Assembly (NCBI RefSeq): GCF_000730605.1
Contig: NZ_BBIS01000025.1
Location: 124,001-188,000 of the forward strand
Source of the DNA: Pseudomonas monteilii NBRC 103158 = DSM 14164
GTDB taxonomy: Bacteria > Pseudomonadota > Gammaproteobacteria > Pseudomonadales > Pseudomonadaceae
Length of the DNA stretch: 64,000 nucleotides
Direction of reading: 5' to 3'
Below are positions 1 to 8,982 of this stretch, piece after piece; position 1 is the first letter of the stretch, and every line of letters begins with the position of its first letter. The translations under genes and the position numbers were made by a program. Under the pieces are notes generated by a model. That model saw nothing but the letters and a program-made list of their open reading frames with translations, was not told the origin of the DNA and searched no databases.

Positions 1-72
1 GGCAGCCCAGCGCGTGACCAGCAGGGTGAAGCAGACGAACACCATGAACATCGAGATGGCAGTCCAGTTCAT
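1..72 (-). CDS. paaL: PaaL/ActP-type sodium:solute symporter, N-terminal fragment cut by the window edge
   Basis: Only the first 24 codons are present (MNWTAISMFMVFVCFTLLVT...), giving the start of a first transmembrane helix. The ATG overlaps the stop of the upstream DUF485 gene by four bases (ATGA), the usual arrangement of DUF485 with acetate/phenylacetate permeases of the SSS family (ActP/PaaL). The gene lies at the distal end of the paaABCDE run, so phenylacetate uptake across the inner membrane is the likely role. The assignment rests on context and on the N-terminus only. Confidence 0.7.
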   Translation of the reverse strand, partial: MNWTAISMFMVFVCFTLLVTRWAA

Positions 73-377
73 TGTGCGCACTCCTGCTTGACCTTGTCGT
101 TGAGCGGGTCGAGCACATTGTTGGCGCGGTGCACGTAGATGCCGGTCAGGGCGAAGGACAGCAGCACCATCAGCACACCTACCAGCATGCCCACGGTGGT
201 CACGCCGCCGCTGAGGGACTGGCCGAGGGTGCTGGGCGAGAACGCAACCAGCAGGACGAAGCCGTAGTAGATCACCAGCATGGCCAGGGTCAGGCTGCCG
301 TTGAGGCGGCGTTTGCGCCGTACCAGGTGCTGGAAGTCGGGGTGCTTGGCGATGCTTTCTATTCGTTCGGGTGTCAT
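69..377 (-). CDS. DUF485 small membrane protein, partner of PaaL
   Basis: A 102-residue protein with two hydrophobic helices (about residues 25-47 and 58-82) and a short charged N-terminus. This is the size and layout of the DUF485 family (YjcH-like), which is almost always encoded directly before an ActP-type symporter. It overlaps the symporter start by four bases, so translation is probably coupled. DUF485 proteins are thought to accompany the permease in the membrane, but their exact role is not known. It is separated from paaE by about 107 bp holding a REP-like palindrome. Confidence 0.85.
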   Translation of the reverse strand: MTPERIESIAKHPDFQHLVRRKRRLNGSLTLAMLVIYYGFVLLVAFSPSTLGQSLSGGVTTVGMLVGVLMVLLSFALTGIYVHRANNVLDPLNDKVKQECAQ

Positions 378-448
378 GGCAAGCGATCTCTTGGTGTTGT
401 AATTGTTTTGTTGAGGTCACGCGAGTGTTGCGGTGTCGCTGATGGCCT

Positions 449-470
449 CTTCGCGGGCGCGCCCGCGAAG
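449..470. repeat. REP-like perfect palindrome
   Basis: A 22-bp perfect palindrome with arms CTTCGCGGGCG/CGCCCGCGAAG lies between paaE and the DUF485 gene. The core resembles the dispersed intergenic REP elements of P. putida. As RNA it would form a strong hairpin that could attenuate transcription or protect the upstream mRNA end. Confidence 0.6.
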
Positions 471-484
471 CAGGCGACTCGGTC

Positions 485-1561
485 TCAGAGTTGGTCGAAA
501 TCGAGGACCACTTTGTCGCTCACCGGGTAGGTCTGGCACGACAGCACATACCCGGCCGCCACTTCGTAGTCTTCCAGTGCGTGGTTGCTGTCCATTTCCA
601 CTTCGCCTTCGATCACCCGGCACTTGCAGGTAGAGCACACGCCGGCCTTGCAGGAGTAGGGCAGCTCGGCGCCGATGGCATTGCCGGCGTCCAGCACGTT
701 CTGGGTGTTGCGTGGCAAGTCGAAGGTGAGCGCGCGTCCGTCGCTGATCACGGTGATGTGGCTGAGCGCCGCGTCCACCTGGCGCGCGGCTTCGCGGGCT
801 TCGCGTCGTGCTTCATTCCCGGCAGCGGCGAACAGCTCGAAATGGATGCGCTCCTTGCCCAGGCCGTTGGCCTGCAAGCTGTCGCGTACGGTCTCGGTCA
901 TCGCCTGGGGGCCGCAGATGAAGGCCGCGTCCAGGCCTGGAACGTCCAGCCAGCGCGAAAACAGCTGGCCGCACTTGTCAGCGTCGATGCGACCGTTGTA
1001 CAGGTCGACATCCTGCTGCTCGCGGCTGAATACGAAAATCAGGTTCAGGCGGTCGAGGTACCGGTTTTTCAGGTCTTCGAGCTTGTCGCGGAACAGCGCG
1101 CCAGAGCTGGAGCGGTTGCCGTACAGCAAGGTGAAGCGGCTGTGTGGCTCGCTGGCCAGGGTGGTGCCAATGATCGACAGGATGGGGGTTATGCCGCTGC
1201 CGGCGGCCACGCCCAGGTAATTACCCTGGCGGGCAGGGTCCAGCGGTACGAAGAAGCTGCCCGATGGCGGCATCACGTCCAGTTGCTGGCCAGCTTTGAG
1301 CCTATCATTGGCAAACGCCGAGAAACGCCCGCCGGGCACGCGCTTTACGGCCACGCGCAGCTCACCGTCCTGGACGGCGCTGCAGATGGAGTAGGAACGG
1401 CGCACTTCTTCGTTGTCCAGCTGGGTACGCACGACCAGGTACTGCCCCTGGGTGAAACGGAACTGCGCTTGCAAGTGCTCGGGCACGTCGAAGGCAATCG
1501 ATACCGCGTCACGGGTCTCGTTGCGCACTTGCTTGATGGTCAGGCTGTGAAACTGGCTCAT
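485..1561 (-). CDS. paaE: Phenylacetyl-CoA epoxidase reductase subunit PaaE
   Basis: A 358-residue reductase that passes electrons from NAD(P)H to the diiron epoxidase PaaABC(D). The N-terminal two thirds form a ferredoxin-reductase module with an FAD-binding RSYSICS-type motif and a nucleotide-binding GSGITPILSI segment. The C-terminus is a plant-type [2Fe-2S] ferredoxin domain with Cys304, Cys309, Cys312 and Cys342 (CxxxxCxxC then C). The ATG at 1561 is preferred over an in-frame GTG twelve bases upstream because GGAG lies seven bases before it. It follows paaD by 15 bp in the paaABCDE run. Confidence 0.95.
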   Translation of the reverse strand: MSQFHSLTIKQVRNETRDAVSIAFDVPEHLQAQFRFTQGQYLVVRTQLDNEEVRRSYSICSAVQDGELRVAVKRVPGGRFSAFANDRLKAGQQLDVMPPSGSFFVPLDPARQGNYLGVAAGSGITPILSIIGTTLASEPHSRFTLLYGNRSSSGALFRDKLEDLKNRYLDRLNLIFVFSREQQDVDLYNGRIDADKCGQLFSRWLDVPGLDAAFICGPQAMTETVRDSLQANGLGKERIHFELFAAAGNEARREAREAARQVDAALSHITVISDGRALTFDLPRNTQNVLDAGNAIGAELPYSCKAGVCSTCKCRVIEGEVEMDSNHALEDYEVAAGYVLSCQTYPVSDKVVLDFDQL

Positions 1562-1576
1562 GGCGTTCTCCACGGC

Positions 1577-2110
1577 TCAAATGCATTTGAAATAGTCGAA
1601 CGGCTCCAGGCACTCGCGGCAGCGGTACAGCGCCTTGCACGCGGTGGAGCCGAACTGGCTGAGCAATTCGGTATGGGCGCTGCCGCATTGTGGGCAGCAC
1701 ACTTGGGGCACTTCGCCGAGCAGGCTGCGCTTGCTGGCGCTGCCTTGAGGCGGCGCGATGCCATAAGCCCGCAGGCGCTCGCGGCCCAGTTCGCTGATCC
1801 AGTCAGTGCTCCATGCCGGGGTCAGCCGGCGTTCAAGGTCTGGCGCGGCAAAACCGGCCTGCTCCAGCGCCTGGCGGATATCACCTTCGATCACCTCGGT
1901 GGCCGGGCAACCGGAGTAGGTCGGGGTAACCACCAGGTGCAGGTGGCCGGCGCGCCAGTCGAGGTCGCGAACGATCCCCAGGTCGACCACGCTGACCACG
2001 GGCACTTCCGGGTCCATGACCTGGCCAAGCACCGCCCATGCCCGGGCCAGGTCGTCACCTTGCAGCGCCCGCGCACCACGGTCGCTGGCAATCAGCTCAC
2101 CAGGTTGCAT
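1577..2110 (-). CDS. paaD: PaaD, MIP18/DUF59-type Fe-S accessory protein of the phenylacetyl-CoA epoxidase
   Basis: A 177-residue protein with an N-terminal MIP18/DUF59 domain (motif DPEVPVVSVVDLGIVRD, then TYSGCPA) and a C-terminal Cys-rich segment with paired CxxC motifs (about residues 140-176) likely to bind metal. PaaD is needed for PaaABCE activity and is presumed to help mature the Fe-S centre of PaaE. Its start overlaps the end of paaC by 14 bases. Confidence 0.93.
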   Translation of the reverse strand: MQPGELIASDRGARALQGDDLARAWAVLGQVMDPEVPVVSVVDLGIVRDLDWRAGHLHLVVTPTYSGCPATEVIEGDIRQALEQAGFAAPDLERRLTPAWSTDWISELGRERLRAYGIAPPQGSASKRSLLGEVPQVCCPQCGSAHTELLSQFGSTACKALYRCRECLEPFDYFKCI

Positions 2111-2855
2111 CGGGGTAGGCCCTTGGCAGGAACTGCATTTCGGCCAGCAGCAGGCCCAGGTGCTCGGTGTGCAAGCCTTTGCGACCGTCCAGGTAGAAGT
2201 GGCTGGCAGCCTTTGGCAGCGGCAGTTCGACCGAGGCGAAGGTTTCGCTCACCTGCTTGAGCCAGGCAGCACCCACGGCACCGGGGTCGGCAGCGATACC
2301 CGCTTTGGCGAGCTGTCCTTCATTGTCGCTGCCAGCCGTCAGCTCGACCGTGAAACGCCACAGTGCCGCAATGGCGGCAAGCATGCGCTGGCGGCTCTCT
2401 GGCGTGCCGCCGCCCAAGCGCTGTACCCACTCACTGGAACGGCGCAGGTGGTACGTGACTTCTTTCAATGCCTTGGCGGCGATACCGGCGATACGTTCAT
2501 CGCTGGAGCCAGCTAACCCCTGCAGCACGGCGAAGTGCCAGGCGTCGTAGAGGAACTGCTTGGTCATGGTCACGGCGTAATCGCCGTTAGGTTGCTCGAC
2601 CAGCAGCAGGTTGCGGTAGGCTCGCTCGTCACGGCGGAAGGCCAGGGCATCGGCGTCGCGGCCGTCATCCAGCAGCTCGGCGGCGTACTCCAGCCAATTG
2701 CGCGCTTGGCCTACCAGATCGAGGCCGACGTTCATCAGGGCCAGTTCTTCTTCGATGGCCGGGGCATGGCCACACCACTCGCAAAGGCGCTGGCCTTGTA
2801 CCAGGGCACTGTCGCCAAGCAACAGCAGGTAGGGGATAAGGGCTTCGTTGTGCAT
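2097..2855 (-). CDS. paaC: Phenylacetyl-CoA epoxidase structural subunit PaaC
   Basis: A 252-residue ferritin-like paralogue of PaaA that pairs with it as a structural subunit of the 1,2-epoxidase. The start chosen is ATG at 2855 (MHNEALIPYLLLLGD), which matches the family N-terminus. An in-frame extension upstream runs into paaB and is not expected to be coding. It sits 8 bp after paaB and overlaps paaD. Confidence 0.94.
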   Translation of the reverse strand: MHNEALIPYLLLLGDSALVQGQRLCEWCGHAPAIEEELALMNVGLDLVGQARNWLEYAAELLDDGRDADALAFRRDERAYRNLLLVEQPNGDYAVTMTKQFLYDAWHFAVLQGLAGSSDERIAGIAAKALKEVTYHLRRSSEWVQRLGGGTPESRQRMLAAIAALWRFTVELTAGSDNEGQLAKAGIAADPGAVGAAWLKQVSETFASVELPLPKAASHFYLDGRKGLHTEHLGLLLAEMQFLPRAYPDATW

Positions 2856-2863
2856 GGCCAACC

Positions 2864-3145
2864 TCACATGTGTCCGACTTCGTCGGGCAGTTCGTAGAAG
2901 CTGGCATGGCGGTAGACCTTGTCGTCCGAAGGGGCGAACAGCGGGTCTTTCTCGTCGGGGGACGACGCGGTGATCAGCGCCGAGGGCACCACCCACAGGC
3001 TGACGCCTTCGCTGCGGCGGGTGTACAGCTCGCGGGCGTTCTCGATGGCCATGGCGGCATCGGCGGCGTGGACGCTGCCGACGTGCTTGTGGTTAAGGCC
3101 GTGCTTGCTGCGCACGAACACTTCGTAGAGGGTCCAGACAGACAT
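2864..3145 (-). CDS. paaB: Phenylacetyl-CoA epoxidase subunit PaaB
   Basis: A 93-residue protein starting MSVWTLYEVFVRSKHGLNHK, close to the roughly 95 residues usual for PaaB. PaaB is a small essential subunit of the epoxidase complex, thought to bridge PaaAC heterodimers. The longer in-frame ORF was trimmed to the ATG at 3145 because the conserved domain begins there. It lies 25 bp after paaA. Confidence 0.94.
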   Translation of the reverse strand: MSVWTLYEVFVRSKHGLNHKHVGSVHAADAAMAIENARELYTRRSEGVSLWVVPSALITASSPDEKDPLFAPSDDKVYRHASFYELPDEVGHM

Positions 3146-3170
3146 TTTCGATCTCCGCATCAATCGCCGC

Positions 3171-4160
3171 TCAGGCGGCGTTCTTGTTCTGTTGCTTGCG
3201 CGCGTAGGCCACGGCGGCCTCGCGTACCCAGGCACCGTCCTCGATGGCCTTGCGCCGGGTGGCGACACGTTCCTGGTTGCACGGGCCATTGCCCTTGATC
3301 ACTTCGTAGAACTCGTCCCACTGGATTTCGCCAAAGTCGTAGTGACCGCGTTCGGCGTTCCACTTCAGCTCGGGGTCGGGGGCAGTGCAGCCGAGCAGTT
3401 CGAGCTGCGGCACGGTCTGGTCGATGAAGCGCTGGCGCAGCTCATCGTTGGTCTGACGCTTGATTTTCCAGGCCATGGACTGGGCGCTGTTGGGGGAATG
3501 TTCGTCGCTGGGGCCGAACATCATCAGCGAGGGCCACCACAGGCGGTTGATGGCGTCCTGCACCATGTCGCGCTGGGCCTGTGTACCGTGGCGCATCATG
3601 GTCAGGAGGATTTCGTAGCCCTGGCGCTGATGGAAGCTTTCTTCCTTGCAGATACGGATCATCGCACGGGAGTAGGGGCCGTAGGAGGTGCGCTGCAAGA
3701 CCACCTGGTTGACGATGGCGGCGCCATCCACCAGCCAGCCCACGGCACCCATGTCGGCCCAGCTGAGCGTGGGGTAGTTGAAGATGCTCGAATACTTGGC
3801 CTTGCCGCTGTGCAGCTTGGCGATTTCTTCGTCGCGATCGGCGCCCAGGGTTTCCATGGCGCTGTACAGGTAGAGGCCGTGGCCGGCTTCGTCCTGGATC
3901 TTGGCCATCAGTTGCAGCTTGCGCTTGAGGCTGGGGGCGCGGGTGACCCAGTTGCCTTCGGGCAACATGCCGACGATTTCCGAATGGGCGTGCTGGGAGA
4001 TCTGCCGGATCAAGGTCTGGCGGTAGGCCTCGGGCATCCAGTTCTTGGCTTCGATCTTGATTTCAGCGTCGATCTTTTCCTGGAAGTTGCGCTCCTCGGG
4101 CGACATCTCTTCCAGCGACTTGACGCGCTTGACTCCGGTTTCCACTAGCTGTGCGTACAT
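3171..4160 (-). CDS. paaA: Phenylacetyl-CoA epoxidase catalytic subunit PaaA
   Basis: A 329-residue diiron oxygenase that epoxidises the aromatic ring of phenylacetyl-CoA. Carboxylate and histidine ligand motifs are visible as DEAGH (residues 90-94) and EESFH (173-177) in a helical ferritin-like fold. It is the first gene of the paaABCDE-DUF485-paaL run and is preceded by candidate PaaX operators (4196-4258). The N-terminus is about 20 residues longer than the E. coli protein, as in Pseudomonas homologues. Confidence 0.96.
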   Translation of the reverse strand: MYAQLVETGVKRVKSLEEMSPEERNFQEKIDAEIKIEAKNWMPEAYRQTLIRQISQHAHSEIVGMLPEGNWVTRAPSLKRKLQLMAKIQDEAGHGLYLYSAMETLGADRDEEIAKLHSGKAKYSSIFNYPTLSWADMGAVGWLVDGAAIVNQVVLQRTSYGPYSRAMIRICKEESFHQRQGYEILLTMMRHGTQAQRDMVQDAINRLWWPSLMMFGPSDEHSPNSAQSMAWKIKRQTNDELRQRFIDQTVPQLELLGCTAPDPELKWNAERGHYDFGEIQWDEFYEVIKGNGPCNQERVATRRKAIEDGAWVREAAVAYARKQQNKNAA

Positions 4161-4195
4161 GTGCTGCGACTCCTGCTAAGGCATGAGTCATTTGT

Positions 4196-4258
4196 AAGCG
4201 ATACAAAACATAACGTCAAACTGTTTCTTGTGTATCAAATAAGATTTGTGTATCGCTT
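4196..4258. promoter_or_regulatory. Candidate PaaX operator region upstream of paaA
   Basis: AAGCGATACA at 4196-4205 is matched by its exact reverse complement TGTATCGCTT at 4249-4258, and a third related site TTGTGTATCAA lies at 4229-4238. The same AAGCGATACAC sequence occurs before paaY at 10852. Two divergent paa promoters sharing the motif makes PaaX, which represses paa genes until phenylacetyl-CoA accumulates, the natural candidate binder. This is inferred from motif sharing. Confidence 0.5.
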
Positions 4259-4261
4259 TCA

Positions 4262-4292
4262 GGCCTCTTCGCGGGCAAACCCGCCCCCACAG
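4262..4292. repeat. REP-like element
   Basis: The stretch GGCCTCTTCGCGGGCAAACC followed by CGCCCCCACAGG has the form of P. putida intergenic REP units (CTTCGCGGG-loop-CCCGC). It lies between the paaA promoter and the paaK terminator. Confidence 0.6.
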
Positions 4293-4327
4293 GGATCGCG
4301 CAGCCCCTGTCAGGGCGTGCAACACGC

Positions 4328-4355
4328 AAAAAAAAGCCCCGGACTGAGCCGGGGC
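4328..4355 (-). terminator. Intrinsic terminator after paaK
   Basis: Read on the minus strand, a seven-base-pair G+C stem (GCCCCGG/CCGGGGC, six-base loop) is followed at once by eight T residues. It lies 21 bp beyond the paaK stop codon and separates the paaFGHIJK transcript from paaABCDE. Confidence 0.9.
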
Positions 4356-4375
4356 CGAAAAGGCAGCCGAATGAA

Positions 4376-5695
4376 TCAGCTGGCCAACCGTTTATCAAAT
4401 ACGTGGCAGGCCTTCCCCTCTGAGCGCTTAAGCGTGCCACAAGGCTGCAGGTGCACCTGGGTGCTGATGCCAATGTAGGTCTTGATCTGCTTGCTCAGCT
4501 CACCGACCACCTGCTTGCGCTGGCCTTCATCGAGGTGCTGGCACTCCCCGCGCAACTCCACGTGCACCTCGACACTGTCCAGGTTTCCATTACGATACAG
4601 ATGAATCTCATAAAGCTCTGATAGTTGTTTTATTTTAAGTACCTGCTCCTCGATTTGGGTCGGGAACACGTTGACCCCGCGAATGATCAGCATGTCGTCG
4701 CTGCGACCGGTAATCTTGCCGATCCGCCGCATAGGGCGAGCGGTGCCTGGTAGCAGGCGGGTGAGGTCGCGGGTGCGGTAGCGCACCATCGGCAACGCCT
4801 CTTTGCTCAGCGAGGTGAACACCAGCTCGCCGAGCTGACCGTCTGGCAGCACCGCGCCGGTGGCCGGGTCGATGATCTCGGGGTAGAAGTGGTCTTCCCA
4901 GATGGTCGGGCCGTCCTTGGTTTCGATGCACTCCATCGCCACCCCAGGGCCCATGATTTCCGACAGGCCATAGATGTCGAGGGCATTGATGCCCAGTCGC
5001 CCTTCGATCGAGCGGCGCAGCTCGTCGGTCCAGGGTTCAGCACCGAAAATGCCCAGCCGCAGCTTGAGGTCGTGCGGGTCGATGCCCTGGCGCTCGATCT
5101 CGTCAGCCAGGTTGAGCATGTAGGAGGGGGTGACCATGATGATGTCAGGCTGGAAGTCGCGAATCAGCTGCACCTGCTTCTCGGTCTGGCCGCCGGACAT
5201 CGGGATTACCGTACAGCCCAGGCGCTCGGCGCCGTAATGCGCGCCAAGGCCGCCCGTGAAAAGCCCATAGCCGTAAGAAACGTGCACCTTGTCACCTTTA
5301 CGCCCTCCGGCCGCGCGGATCGAGCGGGCGACCACATTGGCCCAGGTGTCGATGTCATTCTGCGTATAGCCAACCACTGTCGGCTTGCCTGTAGTGCCGC
5401 TTGAGGCGTGCAGGCGCACCACCTCTTCCTGAGGCACGGCAAACATTCCGTAGGGGTAGTTGTCACGCAGGTCGTTCTTGCCGGTGAAGGGGAACTTTGC
5501 CAGGTCTTCAAGGCTTTTGAGGTCGTCGGGGTGGGCGCCGCATTCGGCAAAGCGCTTGCGGTACAGCGGCACATTGTCGTAGGCGTGCTGCAGGCTCCAG
5601 CGCAGCCGCTCCAGCTGGTGCTGACGCAGGGCATCGACGCTGGCGGTTTCCATCGGGTCCAGCAGGGCACGATCGGCATCATGGTACATGTTCAT
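4376..5695 (-). CDS. paaK: Phenylacetate-CoA ligase PaaK
   Basis: A 439-residue AMP-forming ligase that converts phenylacetate, ATP and CoA to phenylacetyl-CoA, the first step of the pathway and the source of the PaaX effector. The adenylate P-loop HASSGTTGKPTVVGYT is clear, as are the YGLSE motif and the C-terminal TGRSDDMLIIRGVNVFP signature of PaaK-type ligases. Start ATG 5695 (MNMYHD) was chosen; an ATG two codons later is possible. The much longer upstream extension lacks family similarity. It is followed by the 4328 terminator. Confidence 0.95.
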   Translation of the reverse strand: MNMYHDADRALLDPMETASVDALRQHQLERLRWSLQHAYDNVPLYRKRFAECGAHPDDLKSLEDLAKFPFTGKNDLRDNYPYGMFAVPQEEVVRLHASSGTTGKPTVVGYTQNDIDTWANVVARSIRAAGGRKGDKVHVSYGYGLFTGGLGAHYGAERLGCTVIPMSGGQTEKQVQLIRDFQPDIIMVTPSYMLNLADEIERQGIDPHDLKLRLGIFGAEPWTDELRRSIEGRLGINALDIYGLSEIMGPGVAMECIETKDGPTIWEDHFYPEIIDPATGAVLPDGQLGELVFTSLSKEALPMVRYRTRDLTRLLPGTARPMRRIGKITGRSDDMLIIRGVNVFPTQIEEQVLKIKQLSELYEIHLYRNGNLDSVEVHVELRGECQHLDEGQRKQVVGELSKQIKTYIGISTQVHLQPCGTLKRSEGKACHVFDKRLAS

Positions 5696-5816
5696 GGCTT
5701 CACTCGAATTGTTCTTGTACGCCGCGCAGTACCGGTTGCAGGCCGCGCGGTGAGTGTCATGAGCGCAGCATATATGGCTGCGTTCGGTTGGGTAACAGGC
5801 AGATGGTCTGATCCGC

Positions 5817-7037
5817 TCAGAGGCGCTCAATGACCATCGCAATGCCCTGGCCAACGCCGATGCACATGGTGCACAGGGCGTAGCGGCCGGCGGTTTCTTC
5901 CAGCTCATGCAAGGCAGTGGTTACCAGGCGTGCACCGCTCATGCCCAGTGGGTGACCCAGGGCAATGGCACCGCCGTTGCGGTTCACCCTCGGGTCGTCA
6001 TCGGCCAGGCCCAGTTCGCGCAACACCGCCAGGCCCTGGGCCGCAAAGGCCTCGTTAAGCTCGATGACGTCGAGGTCGGCCAGCGACAAACCCGTCAATT
6101 CCAGCACCTTGCGGGTTGCGGGTACCGGGCCGATGCCCATCAGCCGGGGCTCGACCCCGGCCACGGCCATGCCGACGATACGGCCGCGCGCCTTGAGGCC
6201 GTGTTGGCGGGCAGCCGCGCTACTGGCCAGCAGCAGGGCGCAGGCACCGTCATTGACCCCGGAGGCGTTGCCCGCTGTTACGCTGCCGCCTTCACGGAAA
6301 GGCGTCCCAAGCCGGGCCAGTTGCTCGAGCGTGGTATCGGCGCGTGGGTGCTCGTCGTGCTCGATCACTTTGGGCGGGCCTTTGCGCTGCGGGATTTCGA
6401 CCGGCACGATTTCCCGGGCCAGGCGGCCGCGGGCCTGAGCCAGCGCTGCCTTGTGCTGGCTACGCAGGGCGAATGCATCCTGGTCGGTGCGCGAAATACC
6501 GAACTGTTGCGCCACATTCTCGGCCGTTTCCGGCATCGAATCGGTACCGTAGGCGGCTTTCATGAGCGGGTTGACGAAACGCCAGCCGATGGTGGTGTCG
6601 AACAGCTCGGCGGCACGACCGAATGCCTGCTCTGACTTGCCCATCACAAATGGCGCACGGGACATTGATTCCACGCCACCCGCCAGCATCAGCCCAGCTT
6701 CACCACAGCGCAGGGCGCGGGCTGCATTGCCGATGGCATCCAGGCCGGAACCGCACAGGCGGTTGATGGTGGTCCCAGGCACTTCGAGTGGCAGCCCGGC
6801 CAACAGGCTGGCCATGTGCGCCACGTTGCGGTTGTCTTCACCGGCCTGGTTGGCACAGCCGAGCATGACGTCATCGACGGCTTTCCAGTCCAGTTCGGGG
6901 TGACGCTGGATCAACGCCTTGAGCGGGATTGCAGCGAGGTCATCGGCTCGCACGCCGCTCAAGGCGCCGGCGTAGCGGCCAATAGGGGTGCGCACGGCGT
7001 CGATGATCAAGGCATCGGGCAGAGTGTGTTCATTCAT
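5817..7037 (-). CDS. paaJ: 3-oxoadipyl-CoA / 3-oxo-5,6-dehydrosuberyl-CoA thiolase PaaJ
   Basis: A 406-residue thiolase with the nucleophilic cysteine in [12 protein letters not shown], the GHP histidine in [16 protein letters not shown] and the second cysteine in [10 protein letters not shown]. In the pathway it cleaves both 3-oxo-5,6-dehydrosuberyl-CoA and 3-oxoadipyl-CoA, giving acetyl-CoA and finally succinyl-CoA. Its start overlaps the paaI stop by eight bases. A PcaF-like beta-ketoadipate role is equally possible from sequence; the operon decides for PaaJ. Confidence 0.94.
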   Translation of the reverse strand: MNEHTLPDALIIDAVRTPIGRYAGALSGVRADDLAAIPLKALIQRHPELDWKAVDDVMLGCANQAGEDNRNVAHMASLLAGLPLEVPGTTINRLCGSGLDAIGNAARALRCGEAGLMLAGGVESMSRAPFVMGKSEQAFGRAAELFDTTIGWRFVNPLMKAAYGTDSMPETAENVAQQFGISRTDQDAFALRSQHKAALAQARGRLAREIVPVEIPQRKGPPKVIEHDEHPRADTTLEQLARLGTPFREGGSVTAGNASGVNDGACALLLASSAAARQHGLKARGRIVGMAVAGVEPRLMGIGPVPATRKVLELTGLSLADLDVIELNEAFAAQGLAVLRELGLADDDPRVNRNGGAIALGHPLGMSGARLVTTALHELEETAGRYALCTMCIGVGQGIAMVIERL

Positions 7038-7470
7038 CTTGCGTCTCCTGCGCCAGCACGGAGCCGCGCACTTTGTAGGATTTGCCATGGAACATCGCCA
7101 CCAGCTCACCGCGCTGGTTATCGATGCGTACGTCGTACAGGCCGGTGCGGCCCTTGCGGCTGACCTCGCTGGCGTGGGCGCAGAGCACGTCATCGCGCAA
7201 CGCCGGGGCCAGGTAGTCGATGCTGCAGCCCAGCGCCACGGTGGCCTCATCGTAGCTGTTACAGGCGAAGGCAAATGCCGAGTCGGCCAGCGCGAACAGG
7301 AAGCCGCCATGGCAGGTGCCATGACCCTGGATCATGTCGGCACGAACCGGCATGCGCAGGCTGGCCCTGCCTGGGCCGGCATCCAGCAGGGTAATACCCA
7401 GGCTCTGGGTGGCTTGGTCGCGGGCGTACATGGCGTCGGCACAGGCGTGTGCCAGTTCCACTTCAGTCAT
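7030..7470 (-). CDS. paaI: Hydroxyphenylacetyl-CoA thioesterase PaaI
   Basis: A 146-residue hotdog-fold thioesterase with the signature [22 protein letters not shown]. PaaI releases CoA from dead-end ring-hydroxylated phenylacetyl-CoA products. Start ATG 7470 ([18 protein letters not shown]) fits the family. It overlaps paaH by eight bases and paaJ by eight, so the three genes are translationally coupled. Confidence 0.93.
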   Translation of the reverse strand: MTEVELAHACADAMYARDQATQSLGITLLDAGPGRASLRMPVRADMIQGHGTCHGGFLFALADSAFAFACNSYDEATVALGCSIDYLAPALRDDVLCAHASEVSRKGRTGLYDVRIDNQRGELVAMFHGKSYKVRGSVLAQETQDE

Positions 7471-8980
7471 GCAGGGTGCCTCCTGTGGCTTCGCAGCGGC
7501 GTAACAACAGGGAAGGGCGGTAACGGCTCTCGCCGTAGCTGCGCTGCAGGTTGTCGAGCACGCGCAGGGTGTGGGCAATACCTATATTCCCGGCCCAAGC
7601 CAGCGGGCCGCAGGGGTAATTGACGCCGGCGCGCATGGCCAAGTCGATGTCGGCGGCGCTGCCGACACCTTGCAGCACGGCATCGGCGGCTTCGTTTGCA
7701 ATCATTGCCACGGTGCGCAGTACCACCAGGCCGGGCAGGTCGGCGACCGCCGTGACCTTGAGCCCGGCGCGCTGCAGCAGGGCCACGGCGTGGTCGCGTG
7801 CGTTTTCGGTGATGTCCGCCGACCAACTGATGGCTATTCGCGTGGCCGTGCTGTAGTCCAGTGCGAGGTCGAGCAGCACCAGGTTGCGCAGGCCGTCTTC
7901 ACGGGCGCGCTGGCTGGCGAGGCGGCCATCGGACAGTGCCAGGGTGGCATCGCCGACCAGGATCACACCGCTACCTGCACGCCGGGTGACAGCGATGCCG
8001 TTGAGGCTCAGGCGCTCTACCAGTGGCTGCATTACACCCAGGTGCCCCTCGATGACGCAGGCTTCGGCGCTGGTGAGGCTGCACAGTTCAGCAGGTGTTG
8101 GCCGTTCGGCGCCTTCGGCATAGCTATAAAAGCCTTGGCCAGTCTTGCGGCCAAGGCGTCCGGCATCCACCAGCTCTTTTTGCACCAACGAAGGCTGGAA
8201 GCGGAAATCTCCATAGAACGCATCGAACACCGAGCAGGTGACGGCGTAGTTGACGTCGTGGCCTATCAGGTCGGTGAGTTCGAACGCCCCCATCCGGAAA
8301 CCACCCGCATCGCGTAACAGTGCATCGAGGCTGGCGCAGTCGGCGGCACCTTCCTGCAACAGGCGCAGGCTTTCGGCATAGAAAGGCCGCGCCACACGGT
8401 TGACGATAAAGCCCGGTGTCGAGCGCGTGTGCACTGGCTGTTTACCCCAGGCCTGGGCGGTAGCGTAGATGCAAGAGGCCACTGCCGGTTCGGTTGCCAG
8501 GCCCGACACCACTTCGACTAATGCCATCAGCGGCGCCGGGTTGAAGAAGTGCATGCCAACGACCTGTTGCGGGCGTGCAAGGCCGGCGGCCAAGCTGGTG
8601 ATGGACAACGACGAGGTGTTGCTGGCCAGTATGCAATCGTCGGCGCACAGGGCTTCGATCTGACGCAATAGCGTCTGCTTGACCTGCAGGTTCTCGACAA
8701 TGGCTTCGATCACCAAGCCGGCATCAGCCAATGCTTCAAGGGTGTCGACCGGGCTTAGCCGCAGGCGGATCATTTCGTGTTCGGCTGCCTGCAACTTGCC
8801 TTTTTCCACTAGCCGGGTGAGTTGCCGATCAATACCGGCCACAGCCTGGGCAGCAGCCCCTGGGCGGTTGTCGTACATTTTCACCGGGTGACCGGCCTGG
8901 GCCGCGACCTGGGCGATGCCGGCCCCCATGGCACCCGCACCGATCACCGCCACCTGCACATCGCTTGCGAGTGGACTCAT
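7463..8980 (-). CDS. paaH: 3-hydroxyadipyl-CoA dehydrogenase PaaH
   Basis: A 505-residue NAD-dependent 3-hydroxyacyl-CoA dehydrogenase with the Rossmann motif GAGAMGAGIAQVAA near the N-terminus, an HFFNPAPLM segment, and a second C-terminal dehydrogenase domain, as in the long PaaH/PaaC-type enzymes. It oxidises 3-hydroxyadipyl-CoA to 3-oxoadipyl-CoA. Start ATG 8980 is preferred to an in-frame GTG three codons upstream because AAGGGG lies eight bases before it. It is spaced 2 bp from paaG. Confidence 0.94.
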   Translation of the reverse strand: MSPLASDVQVAVIGAGAMGAGIAQVAAQAGHPVKMYDNRPGAAAQAVAGIDRQLTRLVEKGKLQAAEHEMIRLRLSPVDTLEALADAGLVIEAIVENLQVKQTLLRQIEALCADDCILASNTSSLSITSLAAGLARPQQVVGMHFFNPAPLMALVEVVSGLATEPAVASCIYATAQAWGKQPVHTRSTPGFIVNRVARPFYAESLRLLQEGAADCASLDALLRDAGGFRMGAFELTDLIGHDVNYAVTCSVFDAFYGDFRFQPSLVQKELVDAGRLGRKTGQGFYSYAEGAERPTPAELCSLTSAEACVIEGHLGVMQPLVERLSLNGIAVTRRAGSGVILVGDATLALSDGRLASQRAREDGLRNLVLLDLALDYSTATRIAISWSADITENARDHAVALLQRAGLKVTAVADLPGLVVLRTVAMIANEAADAVLQGVGSAADIDLAMRAGVNYPCGPLAWAGNIGIAHTLRVLDNLQRSYGESRYRPSLLLRRCEATGGTLHD

Positions 8981-8982
8981 GT

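Noticed and set aside
491..2260. A 589-codon open frame on the plus strand opposite paaE/paaD
   Set aside because: It is the high-GC antisense shadow of paaE and paaD, with no ribosome site or domain.
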